A stretch of DNA of 64,000 bases from Rudanella lutea DSM 19387 (GTDB lineage Bacteria; Bacteroidota; Bacteroidia; Cytophagales; Spirosomataceae). This document shows positions 16,440 to 23,510 of this stretch, piece after piece. The notes below the pieces were generated by a model. It was not told where the DNA came from, made no database searches, and worked only from the letters and a program-made list of their open reading frames with translations. A program made the translations under genes and the position numbers. Where the stretch lies: assembly GCF_000383955.1 (NCBI RefSeq), contig NZ_KB913013.1, positions 3,801,694-3,865,693 on the forward strand, given 5' to 3'. Position 1 is the first letter of the stretch. Each line of letters starts with the position of its first letter.

Positions 16440-16506
16440 GGGCCTGAGAAGGAACACAGTGTTCATATTGCCAAGGCCCTTCTCCGACTGGAAAAGGGCC
16501 TTTTTT
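16411..16506 (+). promoter_or_regulatory. Transcription attenuator of leuA
   Basis: Four mutually exclusive segments are visible. Segment 1 is CCTTCAG within the leader codons (16413-16419). Segment 2 is AGGGCCTGAGAAGG (16439-16452). Segment 3 is AAGGCCCTTCTCC (16473-16485). Segment 4 is AAGGGCCTT (16494-16502) before a T run. Segment 2 can pair with 1 (GAAGG:CCTTC) or with 3 (GAGAAGG:CCTTCTC or AGGGCCT:AGGCCCT), while 3:4 is the terminator. Confidence 0.8.
16473..16506 (+). terminator. Attenuator terminator upstream of leuA
   Basis: AAGGCCCTT (16473-16481) pairs perfectly with AAGGGCCTT (16494-16502), followed by a run of six T (16501-16506). It lies 34 bp before the leuA ATG, so it can act only as a conditional terminator for leuA. 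Confidence 0.85.
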
Positions 16507-16539
16507 ACGCTATCAATCCGATAACAAGACCTAAACGTA

Positions 16540-17679
16540 ATGAGTCAGCGCATTTTCATCTTCGACACAACTCTTCGCGACGGCGAGCAGGTACCCGGTT
16601 GTCAGCTAACAACTGAAGAAAAAGTAGTGGTAGCCAAGGAACTGGAACGATTAGGCGTTGACATCATCGAGGCCGGTTTCCCGATTTCGAGTCCCGGCGA
16701 TTTTCGGTCGGTCGAGGAGATTGCCAAAGCCGTAACCCGTCCAACCGTTTGTGCCCTGTCGCGGGCCGTTAAAGGCGATATCGACGCGGCCGGACAAGCG
16801 CTGAAGCACGCGCGGCAAGGGCGTATTCATACGGGTATCGGTGCGTCGGATATTCACATTCGCAACAAGTTCGGGAGCACCCGCGAGGCCATCCTGGAAC
16901 AGGCCGTGTCGGCCGTGAAACACGCTCGCTCGTACGTCGACGATGTGGAATTCTACGCCGAAGACGCTGGCCGGGCCGATCTGGATTTTCTGTGCCGCCT
17001 GACCGAAGCTGTCATTGCGGCCGGGGCTACGGTGGTCAATATTCCCGACACAACGGGTTACTGCCTGCCCAATGAGTACGGCGACAAAATCCGGTACATC
17101 TACAACAACGTGCCGAACGTCGATAAGGCTACGATTTCGATTCACTGCCATAACGACCTGGGTCTGGCAACGGCCAACACCCTGGCGGGTATTGCCAACG
17201 GCGCCCGGCAGGTAGAGGTGACCATGAACGGTATTGGCGAACGGGCGGGCAACACCTCACTCGAAGAGGTGGTGATGGCGCTCAAAGTGCACAAAGAGTT
17301 AGGTTTTGAAACCGGTATTGACACCACGCGCCTGTTTCCGGTGAGTCGGCTCGTATCCGAAATGATGCGGATGCCGGTACAGGCCAACAAAGCGATTGTA
17401 GGCCGCAATGCGTTTGCGCACTCGTCGGGTATCCATCAGGATGGCTTCCTGAAGCATTCTGAAAACTACGAGATCATGAACCCCCTCGATGTAGGTGTGG
17501 ATAAATCGCTGATCGTACTGACGGCCCGCTCGGGACGGCACGCGCTCAAGCACCGGCTCGAACTGCTGGGCTTCCGGTACGATAAACCGACGCTCGACGG
17601 TATTTACAAGCGATTCCTCGACATGGCCGACATTCGTAAAGAGGTGAACGACAAAGATTTGATGGAGTTGGTGCGGTAA
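16540..17679 (+). CDS. leuA: 2-isopropylmalate synthase, short form without regulatory domain
   Basis: Condenses acetyl-CoA with 2-oxoisovalerate, the first step of leucine synthesis. The 379-residue protein has the catalytic TIM barrel: [31 protein letters not shown] with the metal His pair, and [19 protein letters not shown]. It stops after the subdomain region ([12 protein letters not shown]). The C-terminal LeuA-dimer allosteric domain, present in longer forms and in the neighbouring cimA, is missing. This suits the upstream attenuator: leucine control here may be exerted on transcription and not by feedback on the enzyme. Confidence 0.93.
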   Translation: MSQRIFIFDTTLRDGEQVPGCQLTTEEKVVVAKELERLGVDIIEAGFPISSPGDFRSVEEIAKAVTRPTVCALSRAVKGDIDAAGQALKHARQGRIHTGIGASDIHIRNKFGSTREAILEQAVSAVKHARSYVDDVEFYAEDAGRADLDFLCRLTEAVIAAGATVVNIPDTTGYCLPNEYGDKIRYIYNNVPNVDKATISIHCHNDLGLATANTLAGIANGARQVEVTMNGIGERAGNTSLEEVVMALKVHKELGFETGIDTTRLFPVSRLVSEMMRMPVQANKAIVGRNAFAHSSGIHQDGFLKHSENYEIMNPLDVGVDKSLIVLTARSGRHALKHRLELLGFRYDKPTLDGIYKRFLDMADIRKEVNDKDLMELVR

Positions 17680-17696
17680 AACATTTACCTTGCACA

Positions 17697-17795
17697 AAAT
17701 GTATAATGGGTAGTGAATAATGTGAAATGGCTTTCACGCAAGAGCTATTTTATATTAATCGCTACCCATTGTATATTATCGCCCATTATAGTACC
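17697..17795 (+). repeat. Palindrome 1 between leuA and the 17.9 kb gene
   Basis: Left arm 17698-17730 reads as AT-rich heptamers (AATGTAT-AATGGGT-AGTGAAT-AATGTGA). Right arm 17752-17795 holds the complement, with CTACCCATT and CCCATTATA pairing back. It begins about 18 bp after the leuA stop and may serve as its terminator. Confidence 0.75.
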
Positions 17796-17808
17796 CTGTC
17801 AAAATTAA

Positions 17809-17917
17809 TTGTATAATGCTTAGTGTAGAATGAATAGTGAAAAGGTTGATATGCAGCAGCATAAATCATTGTTCACTGTACAGTATTCATTATACATTCA
17901 CGTACATTATCCATTAA
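17809..17917 (+). repeat. Palindrome 2 upstream of the 17.9 kb gene
   Basis: Left arm 17809-17845 (TGTATAATG, AGTGTAGAATG, AATAGTG) and right arm 17871-17917 (TTCACTGTACAG, ATTCATTATACATTC, ACATTATCCATT). The same TAATGTA-type heptamer family as palindrome 1. It ends 4 bp before the next ATG. Confidence 0.75.
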
Positions 17918-17921
17918 AACA

Positions 17922-18389
17922 ATGGCACGACCGAACCTCGAACTTATTGAGGCCCTTCGCCGAACGGCCCGTAACTTACAGCAGGGAGCGCATTACCAGT
18001 GGGGCCACATGGGGGGCTGCAACTGCGGCAACCTGGCTCAGGAGCTAACTAAGTTGAGCAAAGATCAGATTCATCGGTACGCCATGGAACGGTACGGCGA
18101 CTGGAACGAACAGGTCGACGACTACTGCCCCACGAGCGCCATGCCAATTGATCTGGTTATCAACGAAATGTTAAATGCCGGCCTGACGCTCGAAGACCTG
18201 AAGCACCTCGAAAAACTGGACGACCGGGCTGTACTTCACCGGCTCCCGCTTGAGAAACGGCACCTGCGTCATAATGTCCGCAACGACGTAGTTTTGTACA
18301 TGACCACCTGGGCCGATTTGCTCGAAGAGCAGTTGCTGGATAAGATCAAACTGCCTCAGGAAATTACCGAGGTAGCGTTGGTTGCCTGA
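17922..18389 (+). CDS. Conserved protein of unknown function
   Basis: A 155-residue soluble protein with no signal peptide. The N-terminal third has HMGGCNCGNLAQELTKLS, with two Cys and a His that could bind metal, followed by HRYAMERYGDWNEQVDDYCP. The remainder is helical and charged (LEDLKHLEKLDDRAVL). I recall similar proteins throughout Cytophagales but no assigned function. It is flanked by palindromes on both sides and is convergent with yraN. Confidence 0.75.
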   Translation: MARPNLELIEALRRTARNLQQGAHYQWGHMGGCNCGNLAQELTKLSKDQIHRYAMERYGDWNEQVDDYCPTSAMPIDLVINEMLNAGLTLEDLKHLEKLDDRAVLHRLPLEKRHLRHNVRNDVVLYMTTWADLLEEQLLDKIKLPQEITEVALVA

Positions 18390-18394
18390 CTATT

Positions 18395-18487
18395 TTGCTG
18401 ACGCGTGGGCCTTCGACAGGCTCAGGCTGACTGGAAACTCACAAATTAAGGTCAGCCTGAGCCTGTCGAAGGCCCACGCGTCAGCAA
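18395..18487 (+). repeat. Perfect 37 bp inverted repeat
   Basis: Arms 18395-18431 and 18451-18487 are exact reverse complements with a 19 nt loop. The core CTTCGACAGGCTCAGGCTGA is a GC-rich element of the kind seen scattered in Bacteroidota genomes. It fills the gap between two convergent genes and could terminate both transcripts. Confidence 0.95.
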
Positions 18488-18489
18488 GT

Positions 18490-18843
18490 TTAATAAAACG
18501 CATCTTCGATGTGCTTCACCTTCATCTCGCCATTCGTGCGGACGATGGCGATAATGTCGAACCGGACATCGTGATGCCAGTTGCGGGCAAAGATGTAGTG
18601 CTCGGCCACCCGTTTGAGTAGCCTCACTTTGGTGTACGACACAAACTCTTCGGGGTTGCCGTAGGCCGTACTGCTGCGGGCTTTCACCTCTACAAAAACG
18701 AGTAACTTCCCTTTCTGAGCAATCAGATCAATCTCAGCATGCTGGTAGCGGTAGTTACTCTCCAGTACCTGATACCCTTCGGCCTGCAGATACCGAATGG
18801 CCTCTTCCTCGCCCTGTTTGCCAAAATCATTATGTGCGGCCAT
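18490..18843 (-). CDS. yraN: YraN/UPF0102 family endonuclease-like protein
   Basis: A 117-residue protein of the Holliday-junction-resolvase-like fold. It has GKQGEEEAIRYLQAEGYQVL at the start, EIDLIAQKGKLLVFVEVKAR with the E...D...E-x-K catalytic pattern, and FDIIAIV near the end. Length and motif order are those of YraN proteins, thought to act on nucleic acids, but their cellular role is unsettled. A short palindrome (CTGTTGG-CC-CCAACAG, 18864-18879) lies 20 bp upstream of its start and may be an operator. Confidence 0.93.
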   Translation of the reverse strand: MAAHNDFGKQGEEEAIRYLQAEGYQVLESNYRYQHAEIDLIAQKGKLLVFVEVKARSSTAYGNPEEFVSYTKVRLLKRVAEHYIFARNWHHDVRFDIIAIVRTNGEMKVKHIEDAFY

Positions 18844-19016
18844 GCCGATAAATAGTTAGTGAGCTGTTGGCCCCAACAGAGGTACCGAACGTCTGCCGGG
18901 GTTTTGGTGTTGTGTATTAAGACGTTGAATCGTGAAAATTGTATCGGGAGGAGGCCGGCCAGGCTATTCTGATCGTTGCATTTGGCGCGTAAAAGTCTGA
19001 TTAAAACACTACCCGC

Positions 19017-19757
19017 GTGAACAAAAAAGTACAGGTGCAGCATTGGGGACTGATTGATTATCAGGAGGCTTGGGACAGGCAGGAAGGGATGTTTGCCGAC
19101 ACGATCGCTCAGAAAGTAGCCAACCGGAGCCGCCCCGCCGAGGAGCAGTTACCAACCTCGAACTACCTGATTTTTTGCGAGCATCCGCACGTGTACACCC
19201 TCGGAAAAAGTGGGCATGAAACCAACTTGCTGGCGAATGACGACTTTCTGAAAACCATCGGGGCTACCTACCATCGGATCAATCGGGGGGGGGATATTAC
19301 CTACCATGGCCCCGGTCAGCTGGTGGGCTACCCGATTCTGGATTTGGATAACTTTTTCACCGACATTCACCGGTACATGCGTTTGCTCGAAGAAGCAGTT
19401 ATTCGTACCCTGGCCGATTATGGTCTGGTAGCCGGGCGCATCGAAGGGCTGGGGAGTGAACGATTGACGGGTGTGTGGCTCGGTGAGGGCGTGCAAGCCG
19501 GTGGGTTGACCACCACAGGCCCGGCCCGCAAGATTTGCGCAATGGGCGTAAAAGCGAGCCGTTGGGTAACGATGCACGGTTTTGCCCTCAACGTGAATAC
19601 AGATTTGAGCTATTTTGGGCATATTGTCCCCTGTGGTATTACCGACAAAGCCGTGACTTCACTGTCGGCCGAGTTGGGGCGCCCGGTAGAGATGACCGAA
19701 GTGGCGGGGATTATGCAGCGGCACTTGGCAGCCCTCTTTGAGATGGAAATCGTTTAA
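19017..19757 (+). CDS. lipB: Octanoyl-[acyl-carrier-protein]:protein octanoyltransferase
   Basis: Transfers octanoate from ACP to lipoyl domains of 2-oxoacid dehydrogenases. The 246-residue protein has the family blocks [55 protein letters not shown] with the catalytic Lys, and [12 protein letters not shown] with the catalytic Cys. It is a little longer than E. coli LipB. The start is GTG ([11 protein letters not shown]); no ATG is available in a suitable place. Divergent from yraN. Confidence 0.95.
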   Translation: MNKKVQVQHWGLIDYQEAWDRQEGMFADTIAQKVANRSRPAEEQLPTSNYLIFCEHPHVYTLGKSGHETNLLANDDFLKTIGATYHRINRGGDITYHGPGQLVGYPILDLDNFFTDIHRYMRLLEEAVIRTLADYGLVAGRIEGLGSERLTGVWLGEGVQAGGLTTTGPARKICAMGVKASRWVTMHGFALNVNTDLSYFGHIVPCGITDKAVTSLSAELGRPVEMTEVAGIMQRHLAALFEMEIV

Positions 19758-19816
19758 TGAAATAGAATTTCCCCGTTTTTTCTCCCGAAAAAGGCGAGAG
19801 GCAGGGGTGAGTTAGC

Positions 19817-20224
19817 ATGAAGAAAGACATTCCTTTTTTGCCAGTTGAGAAGATACAGGTTGTTGTGGCGCGGAAATTGAATGAGGTGAACGAGTACGAT
19901 TGGCAGGTTTTCCTCATCAACCAAAACCAGGTGCCTATCCATACGGTATTTGTGACCTCGCAGGGATACGGCGAACAAAATGATGAAAAGCTGAAGACCT
20001 CCACGCTTCGGCACTTTTTCCCGCAAATTGAGCCGGGCGATCATCAATTAATTGAAACCATTATGCCCAATGTGTTTCATCTGAATAATGAATATTGGGT
20101 GAGTTATTTTATTGATAATCAAATTTTTGATAAAAAATTCATCTTTGTTCCTGATAGTATTGTGGAGGACAATCTGGTGCCGGTTCCGGCCCTTGGTGGG
20201 CTTGAGGGAATCCTGCACGAGTAA
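19817..20224 (+). CDS. Conserved hypothetical protein
   Basis: A 135-residue soluble protein with mixed alpha/beta pattern. Recognisable segments are EKIQVVVARKLNEVNEYDWQV, TVFVTSQGYGEQNDEKLKTS and NEYWVSYFIDNQIFDKKFIFV. I believe close relatives exist widely in Cytophagales next to lipB or rnr, always without function. No signal peptide, cysteine motif or known domain is visible. It lies 59 bp after lipB on the same strand. Confidence 0.75.
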   Translation: MKKDIPFLPVEKIQVVVARKLNEVNEYDWQVFLINQNQVPIHTVFVTSQGYGEQNDEKLKTSTLRHFFPQIEPGDHQLIETIMPNVFHLNNEYWVSYFIDNQIFDKKFIFVPDSIVEDNLVPVPALGGLEGILHE

Positions 20225-20320
20225 ACGATGAGTAAGCATCCATGCACGTCGGCATACCCGCTTAGTAGGGGTGCCGCCTGAGGTGCGCGTAGCTGTACTC
20301 ATGCTACATTTTTTAAAATA

Positions 20321-22846
20321 ATGAGAAGTAAAAAACCTAAACAAAATGAATACGCCCGGCCGCAGTCGGGGCAGGCAGATGGCTCGGTTCGGCCGAGTAT
20401 TGCCCGCGCATCGGGCGGTAGGGCTCGCGAACAGGGTGCCGACCGACGGGGGAAACCAACCCGGTTGAGCAATCCCGACTCGTTTCTGGATGAATTGAAA
20501 GCGGACATCGCGGCTTTCTTTGAAATAAATAACGAATCTTCATTCTCGCAGCAGCAGGTTCTGGATCATTTCGGAATCGGCGACCGCAAGATGAAGCTGA
20601 TGGTGCATGGCCTTATTGGCGAGCTAATTGATGAGGGGCGGCTGCTCCTCGACGAAACAGGCGCGTACCGGGCAAGCGACGAACAAAAAACCTTGCTGGG
20701 TACGGTAGAACACGTAAACGAACAGTTTGCGTTTGTGGTGCTAACTGGCGATGGTACGGCGGCCCGCGACCGTGACGCTGACATCTGGGTATCAGCCGAT
20801 GATATGGGCGGTGCCATTGATGGCGACAAAGTGCGGGTGGTGGCCTTCAGCGACGGCAGTCGGCGCGGAGCCCGGCGGTCGGGTCGGCGGCAGGAAGGCC
20901 GTATTGTGCAGATCGTAGAGCGGGGCCGGACCGAACTGGTGGGCACCATCGACGTGTGGGGCAAGTACGCTTACGTGCAGCCCGACAACCGACGGCTGTA
21001 CGACGAAGTGTACGTTTCGGGCGATAACATTGGCGGGGCCAAGCAGGGTGAGAAGGTAATTGTTCGGCTGACCAAGTACCCCGAAGATGCCACCGGACGC
21101 CATCGGCTCGAAGGTGAGGTGATTACGGTACTGGGCGCGGCTGGGCAACACAACACCGAAATGCACGCCATTCTGGCCGAGTTTGGGTTGCCACTCGATT
21201 TTCCGGATGGGGTAGAGGCCGACGCCGAGAAAATCCCGACCGAGATTACGGCTGCCGAAATTGCCAAACGGCGCGATTTTCGCCCGATCACAACCTTTAC
21301 CATCGACCCCGTCGACGCTAAGGATTTTGACGACGCGCTTTCGGTCAATTACCTCGAAAATGGTAATTACGAAATTGGGGTTCACATTGCCGACGTAACG
21401 CATTATGTGGTACCCGGTACGGCCCTCGAAGCCGAAGCGTTTGAGCGGGCTACGTCGGTGTATCTGGTCGATCGGGTGGTACCTATGCTGCCCGAAAAAC
21501 TGTCGAACGGCCTGTGTTCGCTGCGGCCCAACGAAGACAAGCTGACCTTTTCGGCCGTGTTTGAGCTATCACCCGAGGCCAAAATTGTGAAAGAGTGGTT
21601 CGGGCGGACGGTGATTCACTCGGACCGGCGGTTTGCCTACGAAGAAGCCCAGGACATTATGGATACCGGGGCGGGCGATTATGTAGAAGAACTGCGGTTG
21701 CTCAACGCCCTCGCGCACAAGCTGCGGGCCGAGCGATTCCGCAATGGCGCTATCAACTTCGAAACACCCGAAGTAAAGTTTGAACTTGACGAAAACGGGG
21801 TGCCGATTGCCGTGCGGCCCAAAATTCGAAAAGACGCCCACAAGCTAATTGAGGAGTTTATGCTGTTGGCCAACAAGCGGGTAGCCGAATTTGTGCACCG
21901 CCTGTCGACCAAAGGCAAGCCCAATACGATGGTGTACCGGGTGCACGAAGGCCCCGACGAAGAGAAGCTGCGCGTGCTATCGGACTTTGCCAAACGGCTT
22001 GGTTTTAAGCTGACGGTCGATGATCCCGATCAGTTGTCGCGGTCAATGAATCAGTTTATGGACGCCATTGAAGGGCGGCCGGAGCAGAATATGCTTCAGC
22101 AACTCGCCGTTCGGACTATGTCGAAAGCCCGCTACAGTACTCAGGATTTGGGTCACTTTGGGCTGGGTTTCACGCGGTATTCGCACTTTACGTCGCCTAT
22201 TCGTCGGTACCCCGACATGATGGCCCACCGGTTGTTGCAGCATTACCTCGACAAAGGGGCTTCAGTAGATTCCGAACCAGTTGAGGATGGGTGCCGGCAC
22301 GCGTCGGAGCGCGAACGGGCGGCTGCCGAAGCCGAGCGCGCGAGCATCAAGTACAAGCAGGTGGAGTTTATGAGCCGCATGGACCCCAACCGGGTGTTCG
22401 ACGGGGTTATTTCGGGGGTTACCGAGTTCGGTATTTTCGTTGAGATTCCCGAAAACAGCTGCGAGGGCCTGGTCAGAATGAGCGATCTCACAAGCGACTT
22501 CTTCGAGTTCGATAAAGACAACTACCGGATCATCGGTCGGCGTTCGAAGAAGATGTTCACCTTCGGCGATGCTGTTCAGGTACGGGTGAAAGAAACCAAC
22601 CTGGCCCGGCGGAGCATGGACTTTACGTTGGTAGGTGATACCGGCAAACGGGCCACCGACGCTGACCTCGACTTCACGAGCGACTCGCGCCGGGGCGGCA
22701 GTTCCCGCCGGGATTCGGGTCGTCGGGGTGGTGCAAAGTCGGAGAAGCCCAAAGCGCCCGGCCTGCGCGAAGCCAGTCGGCAACGGGGCCGCGACAAGGC
22801 CGCTCCCAAAGGCGAAAACCGGCGCGGAGGCCGGGGCCGCCGGTAA
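20321..22846 (+). CDS. rnr: Ribonuclease R
   Basis: A processive 3'-5' exoribonuclease of the RNB family, 841 residues. After a 45-residue basic low-complexity leader comes a winged-helix domain (about 46-115), two cold-shock domains, the RNB catalytic domain with DPVDAKDFDDALSV (the catalytic aspartates) and HFTSPIRRYPDMMAHR, an S1 domain (VFDGVISGVTEFGIFVEI), and a 60-residue Arg/Gly/Lys-rich tail that should bind structured RNA. It degrades folded RNA and takes part in rRNA quality control. A strong terminator follows. Confidence 0.96.
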   Translation: MRSKKPKQNEYARPQSGQADGSVRPSIARASGGRAREQGADRRGKPTRLSNPDSFLDELKADIAAFFEINNESSFSQQQVLDHFGIGDRKMKLMVHGLIGELIDEGRLLLDETGAYRASDEQKTLLGTVEHVNEQFAFVVLTGDGTAARDRDADIWVSADDMGGAIDGDKVRVVAFSDGSRRGARRSGRRQEGRIVQIVERGRTELVGTIDVWGKYAYVQPDNRRLYDEVYVSGDNIGGAKQGEKVIVRLTKYPEDATGRHRLEGEVITVLGAAGQHNTEMHAILAEFGLPLDFPDGVEADAEKIPTEITAAEIAKRRDFRPITTFTIDPVDAKDFDDALSVNYLENGNYEIGVHIADVTHYVVPGTALEAEAFERATSVYLVDRVVPMLPEKLSNGLCSLRPNEDKLTFSAVFELSPEAKIVKEWFGRTVIHSDRRFAYEEAQDIMDTGAGDYVEELRLLNALAHKLRAERFRNGAINFETPEVKFELDENGVPIAVRPKIRKDAHKLIEEFMLLANKRVAEFVHRLSTKGKPNTMVYRVHEGPDEEKLRVLSDFAKRLGFKLTVDDPDQLSRSMNQFMDAIEGRPEQNMLQQLAVRTMSKARYSTQDLGHFGLGFTRYSHFTSPIRRYPDMMAHRLLQHYLDKGASVDSEPVEDGCRHASERERAAAEAERASIKYKQVEFMSRMDPNRVFDGVISGVTEFGIFVEIPENSCEGLVRMSDLTSDFFEFDKDNYRIIGRRSKKMFTFGDAVQVRVKETNLARRSMDFTLVGDTGKRATDADLDFTSDSRRGGSSRRDSGRRGGAKSEKPKAPGLREASRQRGRDKAAPKGENRRGGRGRR

Positions 22847-22866
22847 GGAAACGCGATAAGGATTCC

Positions 22867-22901
22867 GATGCCACACTCAACCGAGTGTGGCATCTTTTTT
22901 T
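22867..22901 (+). terminator. Rho-independent terminator after rnr
   Basis: GATGCCACACTC (22867-22878), loop AACC, GAGTGTGGCATC (22883-22894), then seven T. A perfect 12 bp stem. Confidence 0.95.
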
Positions 22902-22927
22902 GCTCACTCAATTTGTGAGGCTGGTGA

Positions 22928-22971
22928 GCTAAAACCGACAAGGCCACAACGCGGTTTATTAGCTACATTTG
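22928..22971 (+). promoter_or_regulatory. Promoter with inverted repeat upstream of the His-rich/TonB pair
   Basis: A -7 element TACATTTG (22964-22971) is immediately preceded by GCTAAAACCG (22928-22937) and CGGTTTATTAGC (22952-22963), an imperfect inverted repeat placed where a repressor would block polymerase. The regulator is not known; a metal-responsive one would fit the genes downstream. Confidence 0.4.
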
Positions 22972-22999
22972 CATAATAAGCTTTTGTGACGAGCAAAAC

Positions 23000-23368
23000 G
23001 TGCTATCCGCCTTCCCATATCGTCTGACGATTGCCCGCCTGTTGCTGGGGCTACACCTGTTGATGCTCGTCAACGGCGTGGTCTTTCAGCACTCGCACCG
23101 GCTGGCCGACGGTACCGTTGTTAGTCACGCGCACCCCTACATTCCGGTTGGCGACGATCCGTACCAGCCAAACAATCACACCCAACAGGAAATCATCTGG
23201 CTCGACTCGCTGAGCCATCTGCTCCATACCGATTGGCAGCCTTCGCTTTTTGTGTTGCTGTTGCCGGTTGTTCTGAGCCTGTTGAGTGTACCCCCGCTTT
23301 TCCGGGCTTCTGTATTCAAGCCGGCCACGCTGGCTGTTTTCCTGCTCCGGGGGCCGCCCGTTGTATAG
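23000..23368 (+). CDS. Small His-rich membrane protein before TonB receptor
   Basis: A 122-residue protein with an N-terminal hydrophobic helix (about 12-29), a loop rich in His and Asp (HSHRLADGTVVSHAHPY, PNNHTQQE, SHLLHTD), and a second helix (LFVLLLPVVLSLLSV). The loop probably faces the periplasm and could bind a divalent metal. The start is GTG. It directly precedes a TonB-dependent receptor whose plug resembles zinc receptors, so a role in zinc or other metal uptake is plausible but inferred. Confidence 0.65.
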   Translation: MLSAFPYRLTIARLLLGLHLLMLVNGVVFQHSHRLADGTVVSHAHPYIPVGDDPYQPNNHTQQEIIWLDSLSHLLHTDWQPSLFVLLLPVVLSLLSVPPLFRASVFKPATLAVFLLRGPPVV

Positions 23369-23510
23369 GTACACACTTCTGTTTATGGAATCATAGTGGG
23401 TCGTACGGCGCGTACGGGTGCACGGCTTGTTGCTGCGTACCCTCATGACGCACGCCAGAGAACTTACGCCATAAACTGTTTCTTACTGTTTACCATGCAA
23501 CATTCTCTTC

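Noticed and set aside
18382-18621. 79-codon ORF across the 37 bp inverted repeat
   Set aside because: It lies antisense to yraN and translates the palindrome.
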